From assembly GCF_037392515.1 (NCBI RefSeq), contig NC_090280.1, positions 74,512,504 through 74,576,503 on the forward strand: a stretch of DNA of 64,000 nt, given 5' to 3'. How positions within the stretch are numbered: the stretch's first letter is position 1; each line of letters begins with the position of its first letter. The notes beneath the pieces were generated by a model. That model saw only the letters and a list, made by a program, of their open reading frames with translations. It did not search any database and was not told the DNA's origin. The stretch is from Haliotis asinina. Taxonomy: Eukaryota; Mollusca; Gastropoda; Lepetellida; Haliotidae. Below are positions 25,939 through 33,205 of this stretch, one piece after another. A program made the position numbers and the translations under genes.

Positions 25939-28900
25939 ATGTATGTATGTATGTATGTATGTATGTATGTATGTATGTATGTATGTATGTATGTATGTAT
26001 GTATGTATGTATGTATGTATGTATGTATGTATGTATGTATGTATGTATGTATGTATGTATGTATGTATGTATGTATGTATGTATGTGTCCATAGATTTCA
26101 ATGTAAGGATAAGTGTTCTTTTTGTATGATATCATAGACATTGGCTTACTGACTGGGTTTGGTTTTACAGAGCTTTTAGCAATATTCCAGCAATATCATG
26201 GCAGGGGACGCCAAAAATGTGCTTCACACATTGTACCCATGTGGGGTTTCGAGCCCCACGAATCAAGGTGAATGTTTTAAGCACTAGGCTAAACCACCGC
26301 CACAAATCTGTACTAAATATTCTGTCATGTAAGATTACGTTTAAAATGACGTATCTCACTCTTCATCGTGTTTATTAGTATCTGTCAAAATTATTTCAGT
26401 ATTCCATTGGGAAAAGACGTATTCCTCCTCTTACGGTCACACTTTGTGTAGCTGGATCCTCCATCTCGCTTAACGAAGCCTTTCCGACATTTACAGGATG
26501 TCTTCAATCTGGAGTCGGGGCAATCCCCTGGCCAACACCACTGGTTCTTCCACGAACAGGTCACTGGCACAGAAAGTAATTTCCCAAAAGAATGTCAAAA
26601 GAAGAAGCAGACTCTACACGAAGTCTCAAATGATTTTCGTATATTGTGTGTTTACAGAACGTCAACAAAATTTTATTGGTCAAGCATATATTAATTAGCA
26701 ATAATGTATTGTCTACTAATCTTGAATATTCAAGTATGTGTACGAGTACCAGTTGTAACATGTGGACACTTACATGCACAGTCGGGATGGGTCCTGGTGC
26801 GCCACCAGATTGAGTGATCAGGATCTCCTCGAGCATCTAGACATTTTTCTGCCAAACAAAGTTGATGCAAACGTTAACGGACATGTAATTCCAAGCGTCT
26901 ACAACTGTATCCTAAAAGGGGGGGGGTTTAAAATATCGTAAATATATTGTCCTGAGAGGGTACCTCCAAAATGTTTCAAGGTAAATTTTGCTAGACCAAG
27001 CTTTAAATCAGTAGAATATTTTTATATTAAGTTATGGCACACTTTTCCTACCATCGCCAGCGGCTGAAGGGATGGTGTAAATTCAGCTAGGGTCCATGCA
27101 GGTAGGAAATTTACTGCAAGCCCCCATGATCCCTATAGTCTGTGTCTTGTATTGTTCAAAACAATGCCATTTGTTTAAACTTATGATACTAGTTGTATTT
27201 CTAACTGTTATAATCTAGTTATTTCACTGTCCTTAGTATCCACATATTCTTTATTAACGTCAAAATTGTTCTAGTCACGATATGGATGAAACATTGCCAG
27301 TGTGAAGTTCAATACTAAATCACTCATGCGCCTACCATTGTGGAAATTAACACCGTAAATGGGATTGCTTTGAATCGAGTTTATGAATTACAGCAGTCAG
27401 CGTTGTCTATCTCAGGTTTTGAGGACAGGAGCAAGCACCATTCTGAAACTGTATCAATAGGCCTCTGCATGAAACAGAATAAAGTGTTTTGAGGCATTTT
27501 GCCATAGCATGTTACAACGTGCACATCGTTTCTTTTAGAACCGATTTCATTCATTTTGGCAACCCTACCTTGGTAAAACAGGATTCTGAATTTTGTGGGG
27601 ATACCAGAGATGGGCAAACAGGTGTATCTATGGGGAATCGAACCTGGGTCTGTAGGGTGGCGAGTGACTGAGTTATATTTATAGACACATCGGCAACATT
27701 TCAACCATATCGTGACTAAAACAAATCATTTATTGACAATGAATAAAGTCATATTAGCGGAAGGTAAATCACCATACTAGGGTTCATGAGGACCTACAGT
27801 ACCTTCACTACCTGCATGGGCTGGATTTACTCCATCCGTTTCACCATGCGACTGTAGGAACACTTAGCCATAATTTGACAGATACACCTGTTTGGTGACA
27901 TATTTCACTCAACGCATTGTGATCCCGTGTTGTGAAGGGGACAGATACACCTGTTTGTTGACACATTTTACTCACCGTATTGCGATCCCGCATAGCCAGT
28001 GTGACGGATAGACCTGTTTGGTGACATTTCACTCACCGCATAGCCAGTGTGATAGATACACCTGTTTGGTGACACATTTCACTCACCGCATTGTGATCCC
28101 GCATAGCCGGTGTGACAGATACAGCTGTTTGGTGACACATTTCACTCACCGCATAGCCAGTGTGATAGATACACCTGTTTGGTGACACATTTCACTCAAC
28201 GCATAGCCAGTGTGATAGATACACCTGTTTGGTGACACATTTCACTCACCGCACTGTGATCCCGCATAGCCGGTGTGACAGATACAGCTGTTTGGTGACA
28301 CATTTCACTCACCGCATAGCCAGTGTGATAGATACATCTGTTTGGTGACACATTTCACTCAACGCATTGTGATCCCGTGTTGTGAAGGGGACAGATACAC
28401 CTGTTTGGTGACACATTTCACTCACCGCATTGTGATCCCGCATAGCCAGTGTGACAGACACACCTGTTTGGTGACACGCAGCTTCCTTTCCTGCTGCAAG
28501 CTCCATTAGCGTTGACCTTGCCGTAACAGATAGCTAGAGAAGGCAAAGGGAGACACAGTGATGATTGAGCAGAATCTTCCGTGTAAGAGATATTTGTACA
28601 CCATAAAACAGATTTGCCATTATACCGACAATATGAGTATGGCTTCACGCCAGTTTCATCAATGTAGAAAAGATGGACTTCACGTACCCATATGAAGAAC
28701 AGGGCCCGGGCCTTCAGCGTGACGAGCAAACGCTTTAACCACAAAGCTACTCCACCACCATTACAACACGGAGGCGGTTGGAAACAACAATTTGTATGAG
28801 TGCTGAAGGATCTAAAGGAATACACACTTGACCCCACTTGACTGATGACAAATGTCGACTGAGAAGAACGAAAATCCAACAGAAAACAAAATCGGTTTCA

Positions 28901-31019
28901 GATAAAGACCCAGGCGCAATGTTGTATGTATCCAGCCGTTTGGAAATGTGCCAGGAACATTGTGTTCAAGCTAGCTATTACAGAGTTGAGTGCGTGAATG
29001 TAGTTTTACGCCGGTTTTACCAATATTCCAACGATATCACTGCTGGGGACACTTGAAATGGGCGTCACACACTGCACCCATGTTGGTAATCGATCCCGTG
29101 TCTTTTCATGTATTACCACACGTTTGTAGTTTAACGCCCAACTCAGCTAGCGTAAAGCCATATCACGGCGGTCTGTAAATAATCGAGTCTGAACAACACC
29201 ATACAGAGCTCAGTAGTATGAACATCCTCGAGCATGGGTTCCTGAAGACCCTAAACCAGATCTTCACACGTCTTCACTGTTAAGCTTGGAGAGTGAGATG
29301 ATAACGCAGAAGCATTGACAATGTGAATGACCCTACCTAAAATTTATATACAACTTCTCATTCTTTTTAAGCATGTTTTATTTTTGTTTACATTTCTATG
29401 TATGCAATTGATGTCCCTAGATTCCTACTACATGTGTGAGCAATTGGTGACCCAGTGACAGAGTACACTAGCTCATAAATACACACCTAAGGTGCAGTCT
29501 ACATTATTCGATGACTTCCATCCTGCGCAGCACGAATAGCTCAGACGTGACCGAGATTCATACCTACAAAAAACATCTGGAATCAAATTCTGAAATCAGT
29601 CATTTCGTGAAATGACCATGAGGGTCAGTCACTTTGCATAATTTTGTGTAACAACAATTAATATAATTCTGTCATTTCATGAATGAGTGAGTGAGTTTAT
29701 ACTTATAGTCATTTTGGCAATATTTCAGCTATATCGTGACGAGAACAATTAATAATTATATTGTAAATCAAGGCAATTAGAACTAAAAACACCTGTTGAG
29801 GAAGAAGGGTAAAATCACTAGTGTATCACACTATATATAAAACTAGTAAGTACATCTAAAATGCTTTTACCACAATAACAAGACAATGCAAAAGAAAAAG
29901 GTTATAGATTTGCAGGCAACTGAAGGTAAGTCACCCCTCATGTCATAAAATTTCATTTAATTTGTATCTGGTGGATAAGGGTTTGTGAGGTGTGGCTGCT
30001 CTTATCACAGCAGGTGTAAAACAAACAAGTGTAAATGCTTCAAAGTCAACATGAAGTGCAACAGTCGCTGCAACAAGAGGTTTTAACTGTTTATGACAAT
30101 AAGTGATGTTGAAAGTGTGATCCATTTTTGTAGATTACGTGAAAATTCATGAAATGACTTAAGTACAACTGAAGCAAAACTTCAGCACCCATAACTTAAA
30201 ACCACAAAAAAACCTGCATTTTAACCCTTCGGGAAGGTGAATTTTGCTTGAAAGTTTTGGGACTTATGTAATCCTACAGGGGGGACATAAAATTTACAAT
30301 ACTTCAACATCCTTTGAAGATACACCCACACACATTCTCAGCTCAAAATATATGTAACAATTCCATTTCTATTACAATTCAATTATTTTGACATTGACAT
30401 ACTTTTCCCATGTGATGGAAAACATCACGCTGGAGACAAGAGTGCATGTGTATAAAAAGGGGTTTAGTAATAAATCAGATTGTACTTACTTTGTCCGGTA
30501 TCTAGTGCATCGGCCCCAACCAAACAACTTACAATGCGCCTTGTAGCTCTCTTTGACTGAAACCTTGTATGTTACGGTATGGTGACAAACATGAATACTG
30601 AAACACAAAATAAAAGTTTCGTGAATTTACAATTAATATGAATCCTAAAACAGCTGCCATATAAACATATATCCGTTGTAGTTCACCACAGGCGACACTT
30701 TGCAAAAGCTGTTTACATTCCTAGCTCCGTGTATATGCGAGTTATGACACAGACAAAAATATAAATATACGCAATATACAGGGATATCATGTATTTTGAA
30801 ATTGTAAAAATTACATCAAGAGTCAAATACCTTTTGCTACGAAATCATAAAAGATGTAACTCACATATAACATAATTTGACTTTTCGATTGATTTTTCCT
30901 ATTGATTGATATATAATTTAATGTACGAAACTGAAAATCACATACCCGTTACTCCTGAGACTTTCTGCACACGAGCAAATGTAGATGGCCAAAACTGCAA
31001 GGCTTCCCCAAAGTCTCAT
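8670..31019 (-). CDS. Giant secreted EMI-EGF-FN3-like protein, complete 22-exon gene
   Basis: Exons, read 5' to 3' on the minus strand: 31019-30946, 30597-30490, 29563-29487, 28533-28426, 26848-26774, 26563-26435, 25814-25561, 24785-24670, 24069-23855, 23532-22586, 20891-19700, 19262-17902, 17775-17127, 16955-16839, 16606-16299, 16172-16071, 15546-15390, 15088-14905, 13363-11769, 11481-10228, 9982-9458, 8935-8670. Every junction is AG/GT and every phase joins in frame, giving 9813 nt including the stop (3270 residues). Domain order is signal peptide, EMI (about residues 25-95), EGF-like (about 88-122), a cysteine-rich module (about 123-190), a unique region, then many beta-sandwich repeats with 'DxSPP' linkers and 'WxGFxDxxSGI' strands, as seen in FN3-like extracellular repeats. 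It is presumably secreted and adhesive or matrix-associated, but no function is shown. A plus-strand paralogue faces it tail to tail. The family is not recognised by name. The exon model is my own reading of splice sites, without transcript support. Confidence 0.85.
9192..9404 (+). mobile_element. Dispersed SINE-like repeat, family III
   Basis: Shared landmarks are GTCGTAAGAGGCGACT, TGTCATCGGATCCC, GACTCGATTATTTACAG-like and GCTGAGTGCGACGTTAAAC. Intron of the minus-strand giant gene. Confidence 0.7.
9458..9982 (-). CDS. Giant gene, exon 21: FN3-like repeat
   Basis: Encodes YVWTRCINSVNMDTVIRSGS and YDIQVRAVNDHGRYSNILNS, a typical final-strand region, ending SRSPKATG. Acceptor TTCACAG, donor GTACGC. 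It is six bp longer than the paralogous exon 5155-5673. Confidence 0.9.
10228..11481 (-). CDS. Giant gene, exon 20: FN3-like repeats
   Basis: Carries the linkers VDDEPPVVG, IDTSAPKAF and IDHTPPVMN. Minus-strand sequence covering 10344-10534 is base-for-base identical to 4619-4809 of the plus copy, while flanking exon sequence differs. Donor GTAATG. Confidence 0.9.
11769..13363 (-). CDS. Giant gene, exon 19: four FN3-like repeats
   Basis: A 1595-bp exon carrying the linkers VDASPPVAT, IDSTPPQLGG and VDHTPPTVQRA and the strand motifs WFGFEDPESGINHFDWCVG and WLGFVDTESGIQTYHISVS. It has a cysteine cluster around CTGDCTCGVQGQHC. The paralogous exon 1957-3566 is 15 bp longer, an in-frame difference. 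Donor GTGTGT. Confidence 0.9.
13428..13489. repeat. (CA)n microsatellite
   Basis: About 28 CA units in the intron upstream of exon 19 of the minus-strand gene. Confidence 0.95.
13905..13990. repeat. T-rich low-complexity tract
   Basis: Runs of TTTG/TTTTG/GTT in the intron between exons 18 and 19 of the minus gene. Read on the minus strand it is an A-rich tract, such as a decayed retroposon tail. Confidence 0.7.
14640..14870 (+). repeat. A/T-rich dispersed repeat, same family as 53815
   Basis: Shares CTAGTTATTTTACTGTCCTT and GTTGTGAAATGTTGCCACAG with the other copies. It ends at ATTAACTCACTT, beside exon 18 of the giant gene. Confidence 0.55.
14905..15088 (-). CDS. Giant gene, exon 18: FN3-like repeat
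   Basis: Encodes SWTGNLPVGVKLYCNVEACN and LDNSPPVPGVVFVGHDG. It is 184 bp, the same as its paralogous exon 1611-1794. Donor GTAATT follows ...CATGC. The reading frame stays open into that intron to an apparent TAA, which is not the true end because the splice joins in phase to exon 19. Confidence 0.86.
15390..15546 (-). CDS. Giant gene, exon 17: FN3-like repeat
   Basis: Encodes CHWSGFDDPHSGLTSFYVSL. It is 157 bp, the same as its paralogous exon 1262-1418. Acceptor TTGCAG, donor GTATAT. Confidence 0.86.
15650..15797 (-). mobile_element. Dispersed SINE-like repeat, family III, reverse, truncated
   Basis: GTATGGTGGCGGTTTGTAAA, GTCTGGACCAGAAAACCCAG and GATACGATGACATTTGATCG in reverse orientation, in a giant-gene intron. 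Confidence 0.5.
15796..15930. mobile_element. Foldback MITE-like element, type A
   Basis: The ends are imperfect inverted repeats: GGGCCCTGTTTCACAAAGC at the left and the complement of a GGGCCCTGGTGCCCATTTC-like end at the right. It is short and non-coding, in the intron between exons 16 and 17 of the minus-strand gene. Confidence 0.6.
15938..16036. mobile_element. Foldback MITE-like element, type B (copy 1)
   Basis: Inverted ends of the form GGCCTAGAT..TTCGAAG..CTTAGCGCTAA enclose a short loop. A second copy with the same ends is at about 33997-34108, which shows it is mobile or dispersed. Confidence 0.65.
16071..16172 (-). CDS. Giant gene, exon 16: repeat linker
   Basis: Encodes STNRAGLTSMAVSNPFTVDT followed by SPPSQGVVTD, the inter-repeat linker. 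It is 34 codons here against 36 in the paralogous exon 1041-1148. Two foldback MITE-like elements lie in the next intron. Confidence 0.85.
16299..16606 (-). CDS. Giant gene, exon 15: FN3-like repeat
   Basis: Encodes DRLGHSASATSDVVLVDVTP and WTGFEDPESGILSTYLAIGS. It is 308 bp, identical in length to the plus-strand exon 493-800 and close to it in protein sequence. Donor GTACAA. Confidence 0.88.
16839..16955 (-). CDS. Giant gene, exon 14: FN3-like repeat, C-terminal half
   Basis: Encodes GTFPGGQDVQSFTNVG and then VTLATGQTFYVTVKG. It has exactly the same length (117 bp) and phase as its plus-strand counterpart at 161-277. Acceptor TTTACAG, donor GTAAGT. Confidence 0.85.
17127..17775 (-). CDS. 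Giant gene, exon 13: FN3-like repeat with acidic insert
   Basis: Contains CVRVICPSGLSGTSC (EGF-like remnant), an acidic stretch (QKDIPEIEEMLDRQQTEN), then IDDLPPQQGEV and WSGFSDQG of the next repeat. Acceptor TTTCCAG, donor GTACGT. Confidence 0.82.
17902..19262 (-). CDS. Giant gene, exon 12: divergent FN3-like repeats
   Basis: About 453 codons with more cysteines than the neighbouring exons. Recognisable repeat pieces include CVKWNGFHHHKDVQFAVALG and KYYATVRATCSGG. Several N-x-S/T sites suggest N-glycosylation. Acceptor TTTTCAG, donor GTAATA. Confidence 0.83.
19700..20891 (-). CDS. Giant gene, exon 11: FN3-like repeats
   Basis: Opens with a cysteine cluster (CASLSSCYCPSVGEC) and continues with repeats bearing VDTSPPEAG, WAGFIDRDSGISHY, DISSPTLF and IDNTPPVITG. 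Acceptor TTTGCAG, donor GTAAGT. Also encodes the pattern YFTVVATNGAGL, typical of the last strand of each repeat. Confidence 0.85.
21092..22472 (-). mobile_element. Tc1/mariner-type DNA transposon, degenerate
   Basis: The ends are inverted copies starting CACTCTTCAAAA...GAAACGCAAAA, bounded by TA on both sides (21090-21091 and 22473-22474), the TA target duplication typical of Tc1/mariner. Length is about 1.38 kb. It sits in the intron between exons 10 and 11 of the minus-strand giant gene, in the same orientation. Its transposase is broken (see the separate entry), so it is a non-autonomous relic. Confidence 0.9.
21288..22139 (-). pseudogene. Tc1-like transposase, frameshifted
   Basis: Three overlapping minus frames (22139-21936, 21939-21739, 21848-21288) together resemble one Tc1 transposase. 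The first holds a helix-turn-helix stretch (SEVARIVNVHPSTITRSWDR). The second holds the first catalytic region, where SHESRYLL stands where the family has a DES-type motif (Asp changed to His). The third holds QQDNAWPHTA and SRAPDLNPVEHLWDKI with the second Asp and the final Glu. At least two frame breaks and the lost first Asp argue that it is inactive. Confidence 0.85.
22586..23532 (-). CDS. Giant gene, exon 10: FN3-like repeats
   Basis: A long exon of about 315 codons with linkers VDSSSK and IDSTGPDV between beta-strand-rich blocks (for example TYGLYAVILEVHDKAGN). Donor GTAACT. The following intron contains a Tc1-like transposon in the same orientation. Confidence 0.82.
23607..23812 (+). 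mobile_element. Dispersed SINE-like repeat, family III
   Basis: GTCGTAAGAGGCAATACACG through GACTCGATTATTTACAGAC to GTGCAGCGTTAAACAAC. Antisense in an intron of the minus-strand giant gene. Confidence 0.65.
23855..24069 (-). CDS. Giant gene, exon 9: unique extracellular segment
   Basis: Acceptor ATTCAG, donor GTGTGT. Encodes LCVRFWAAGGGYFRYQNFDR and later cysteine-bearing sequence ending SRTG. No family was recognised; it precedes the first FN3-like repeat. Confidence 0.7.
24240..24467 (+). mobile_element. Dispersed SINE-like repeat, family III
   Basis: Landmarks CAGGCGACTAACGGGATCGC, GACTCGATTATTTACAGGCC and the tail AACTCACTCAGTCAGTC. Confidence 0.68.
24670..24785 (-). CDS. Giant gene, exon 8: unique extracellular segment
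   Basis: Lies between a TAG acceptor and the donor GTCAGT. It reads AFLRATNNGLSNVCLVREEP and then SSWMVMVVYDDVKMNV. No usable donor in exon 7 joins exon 9 directly, and this exon restores phase on both sides. That is the main evidence for it, together with protein-like composition. Confidence 0.55.
24836..25262. mobile_element. Possible Tc1-derived MITE or relic
   Basis: The left end has GCAAAGAAACGCAACC and the right end has the complement of an AAAGAAAGAAACGC end. An internal piece (about 24887-24950) resembles sequence at 59790-59890 on the opposite strand. No transposase is visible. The boundaries are approximate. Confidence 0.4.
25561..25814 (-). CDS. Giant gene, exon 7: unique extracellular segment
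   Basis: An open stretch of 84 codons with segments such as YVNLIPNSVYFLFGAKLDN and NPPNYIYQQGYGIVAAKT, suggestive of a beta-rich fold. The donor is GTAACT after 25561. An alternative acceptor eight bases downstream (CAG at 25807-25809) would break the frame, so the upstream one is preferred. Confidence 0.65.
25905..26088. repeat. Compound (CA)n and (GTAT)n microsatellite
   Basis: A run of CA dinucleotides to about 25934, then about 37 tandem GTAT units to about 26088, within an intron of the minus-strand giant gene. The long MYVC and HTYI open frames here are produced by the repeat. Confidence 0.95.
26150..26312 (-). mobile_element. tRNA-derived SINE, family I, reverse
   Basis: In complement: GGCGGTGGTTTAGCCTAGTG head, GGGGCTCGAAACCCC B box, and the body with GGAATATTGCTAAAAGCTC. 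In an intron of the minus-strand giant gene. Confidence 0.65.
26435..26563 (-). CDS. Giant gene, exon 6: cysteine-rich module, part 2
   Basis: Encodes CSWKNQWCWPGDCPDSR and then CKCRKGF, resembling a second degenerate EGF/laminin-type knot. The donor is GTAAGA after 26435. It joins exon 7 in frame only if the acceptor at 25815-25817 (CAAG) is used. Confidence 0.7.
26774..26848 (-). CDS. Giant gene, exon 5: cysteine-rich module, part 1
   Basis: Follows the acceptor TTTGGCAG and is closed by GTAAGTG. It encodes KCLDARGDPDHSIWWRTR and then a cysteine. It contains an RGD tripeptide; whether the RGD is exposed or binds integrin cannot be told from sequence. Phases match both neighbours. Confidence 0.72.
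27010..27340 (+). repeat. A/T-rich dispersed repeat, same family
   Basis: Includes the segment CAGCTAGGGTCCATGCAGGT (also at about 61045 and, reversed, at about 32205) and CTAGTTATTTCACTGTCCTT. Confidence 0.5.
27590..27722 (-). mobile_element. tRNA-derived SINE, family I, reverse
   Basis: In complement: CAGGTTCGATTCCCC B box and the TCACGATATGGTTGAAATGT body. Confidence 0.55.
27880..28426 (-). repeat. Minisatellite derived from the EGF exon and its splice donor
   Basis: About ten tandem units of roughly 50 or 63 bp. The long form has an extra 13-bp piece. Read on the minus strand, each unit copies the end of exon 4 (CCAAACAGGTGTATCTGTC... to ...TGCGGTGAGTG), including codons for RCxCHTGYAGSQC in the long form and the GT donor. 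In every long unit the EGF frame runs into TGA directly after the donor, so the copies are not simply extra exons. Confidence 0.85.
28426..28533 (-). CDS. Giant gene, exon 4: EGF-like domain
   Basis: Encodes an EGF-like module immediately after EMI. It begins ICYGKVNANGACSRKGSC and ends CVCHTGYAGSQC, with the CxCxxGYxGxxC signature. The exon is closed by the donor GTGAGTG at 28425. The last 50-63 bp of the exon, including this donor, have been tandemly multiplied into the following intron. Confidence 0.85.
28998..29118 (-). mobile_element. tRNA-derived SINE, family I, reverse, truncated
   Basis: Body sequence TTTTACGCCGGTTTTACCAA followed by a GGACACTTGAAATGGGCGTC segment, and an ATCGATCCCGTG B-box remnant. 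Confidence 0.5.
29487..29563 (-). CDS. Giant gene, exon 3: second half of EMI domain
   Basis: Encodes YESRSRLSYSCCAGWKSS followed by a final cysteine. The 'CCxGW' motif is the hallmark of the EMI C-terminal subdomain. It joins exon 2 (AA+G) and exon 4 (G+CT) in frame. Confidence 0.8.
30490..30597 (-). CDS. Giant gene, exon 2: first half of EMI domain
   Basis: Preceded by a clean TTTCAG acceptor and followed by GTAAGT. The residues include CHHTVTYKVSVKESY and then two more cysteines before TRYRT. This is the cysteine spacing and YR pattern of the N-terminal part of EMI domains (emilin/multimerin type, typically at the N terminus of extracellular multimerising proteins). Confidence 0.78.
30946..31019 (-). 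CDS. Giant EMI-EGF-FN3-like gene, exon 1: start codon and signal peptide
   Basis: The ATG is at 31019-31017. Translation gives MRLWGSLAVLAIYICSCAES: a basic n-region, a hydrophobic core and a small-residue cleavage area. The donor GTATGTG follows 30946. The leftover GG joins exon 2 in frame. This start was chosen because it supplies the secretion signal expected before an EMI domain and fits the phase. Confidence 0.8.
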
Positions 31020-32510
31020 GACTTTGCTGAAATCACTGTCGAAACAAATACTTATAATCTTTACTGAAGTTATTTCTGTATCCAAGAAAAAAATGAATAA
31101 ATTTTACCAGAAACAGAGTCAAACATGCACTTCATCAAAAACACACGTGAAATACCTGGTACTAAATAACTTTGTACCAGCAACCTATGCAATTAACTGT
31201 ACAGTAAGACCGGTAGTTTTACCTGGCAATGCTTGTCCATATCAATCCGCTCGCTGTGGTGTTCTGAGCTAAAGCTCAAACCTGAAAGGGGCATTTGTAG
31301 TCACGTGTTGGGCTATACACCTCAACCAAGATTTTGGGTCACATCTGAATCTATGCAAAGAACTGAGATTTTACGAACGGATGAATGACTCTGGAGTGAC
31401 TCTACTGGAATGAGGTTATTCCCAATCTGCGTTTGTTTGGTTGGGTTTTTAACACTTCAATATTACATCTATATGGGGACGGACTGTAACTCATCGAGCG
31501 TGGACCAGCCAATCCAGTGATCAACATCAGGAACATCATTCTAAGCAATTATGGATAGAGGAATAGTGAGTTAGTGAGATTTATACTCTTCAAAACAATA
31601 GGGGATCCTGAACTTTGAAGTCTGGTAGAACGAAAACTCATTGAGGAACGTTGCAACGAGATTCATCTTGTGTATTCAGCATCATTTCACGTTATCACCA
31701 TCCGCAAACACAATGCATGTGAGGCACGTGCACAACGTGGGAGCTTCCTACACGTGCATGGGGTGTAATTATGAATCTTGACGTTTTCCAGGCAGGTCGA
31801 TAAATCATTGTAGACCATTGTTTCCCATACTTTTCTTGCATCTGCGCATGATCAGGGTTTTCAGGGTTAAATCACACATTACTGACTGAAAGTTATAAAC
31901 CTGAAATTTTCATGTCATTCTCAAAACATGCATTATTATTGAAAAACATTAATTCAGTCCCATATATCTCCCAATTTCGACAATCGTACATGGAAAGTAC
32001 AGTTCCCCTGCTTTTCTTGAAGAACATATAATGATTAATAATTAAGTTATTACCACTTGACAGCGAAGGATTGTGAAATAACTGGATTATCACAAATGTA
32101 GATTTAAAACCAGTAATTAAACCTAAAACAATTTAACTATAGAGGACGATACATTATACAAACTGGCAATGGCTCGCCAACAAATGAAGGTAGATCACCA
32201 TGATATCTGCATGGACCCTATCTGCATTTACACTATCCCTTCAACCATTGGCGACTGTAGGAAAATTTAGTCAACAGTTAAAATAACAAAAATACTACGT
32301 TTAAAATGTGGTAACTTTAAACTTTACTCTGAAAGTATACCGTGATGAAAACAGTTTATAATATAAAGATGAAAAGATTCTGAAAATCTTTAATCGCAAT
32401 ATTTCAGCCATACACCCGAGTTTCAGTGGTTATACAACAACATTTCTGGACTTTGATTTCCAGAGAGCAATCCAAGTGTCCCAAAACTAACGTAGCGAAC
32501 GTCGGCGGCA
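31020..32510. other. Upstream flank of the minus-strand giant gene, no gene seen
   Basis: Should contain the promoter and 5' UTR of the minus-strand giant gene. I see no convincing TATA element. A reverse SINE-tail fragment lies at about 31470-31560 and a reverse copy of an A/T-rich dispersed repeat at about 32020-32290. Confidence 0.5.
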
Positions 32511-32522
32511 GTTACGTTCCTA

Positions 32523-33205
32523 CGGCGGCGTATTAGGGACACGGTGAAAAATGTTTTTGGTGTCGCTATCTCCTACGTAGGACTTACTATCTCCTACGTA
32601 GGACGTAATATCTCCTACGTAGGACTCACTATCTCCTACGTTATCACCTACGTAGGACTTACTATCTCCTACGTAGGAGATAATAAGTCCTACGTAGGAC
32701 GTACTATCTCCTTCTACGTAGGAGATAGTGACACCAAAACAATTTTTCACCGTGACTTACTATCTCCTACGTAGGACTTATTATCACCTACGTAGGACTT
32801 ACTATCTCATACGTAGGACTTATTATCACCTACGTAGGACTTACTATCTCCTACGTAGGACGTAATATCTCCATCGTAGGACTTACTATCGCCTACGTAG
32901 GACTTATTATCACCTACGTAGGACTTACTATCTCATACGTAGGACTTATTATCACCTACGTAGGACTTACTATCTCATACGTAGGACGTAATATCTCCAT
33001 CGTAGGACTTACTATCGCCTACGTAGGACTTATTATCACCTACGTAGGACTTACTATCGCCTACGTAGGACTTATTATCACCTACGTAGGACTTACTATC
33101 TCCTGCGTAGGAGATAATAAGTCCTACGTATGACGTACTATCTCCTCCTACGTAGGAGATAGTGACACCAAAACAATTTTTCACCGTGGCCCTAATACGC
33201 TTCCG
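32523..33205. mobile_element. Inverted-repeat-bounded element filled with a 21-bp palindromic satellite
   Basis: The ends are near-identical inverted repeats (left CGGCGGCGTATTAGGGACAC; right, complemented, CGGAAGCGTATTAGGGCCAC), continuing through GGTGAAAAAT. TACGTTCC occurs two bases outside the left end (32513-32520) and directly outside the right end (33206-33213), consistent with a target duplication of 8-10 bp. The interior is a 21-bp tandem unit, CCTACGTAGGACTTACTATCT and variants, each carrying the palindrome CCTACGTAGG. An extra copy of the inner terminal sequence sits at 32721-32754. No coding capacity beyond repeat-generated frames. Confidence 0.8.

Noticed and set aside
25829..26141. 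Open frames of MYVC or HTYI repeats
   Set aside because: Translations of the GTAT and CA microsatellites.
27880..28480. Regular repeats resembling a CRISPR array, and long CHQTGVSV-type open frames
   Set aside because: The units are contiguous without unique spacers and derive from the EGF exon end. The frames are created by the repeat and are not the EGF reading frame.
32520..33184. Open frames rich in SYVGD repeats on both strands
   Set aside because: A 21-bp unit without stops yields seven-residue repeats in several frames and on both strands. There are no start or splice contexts, and the DNA is a palindromic satellite.
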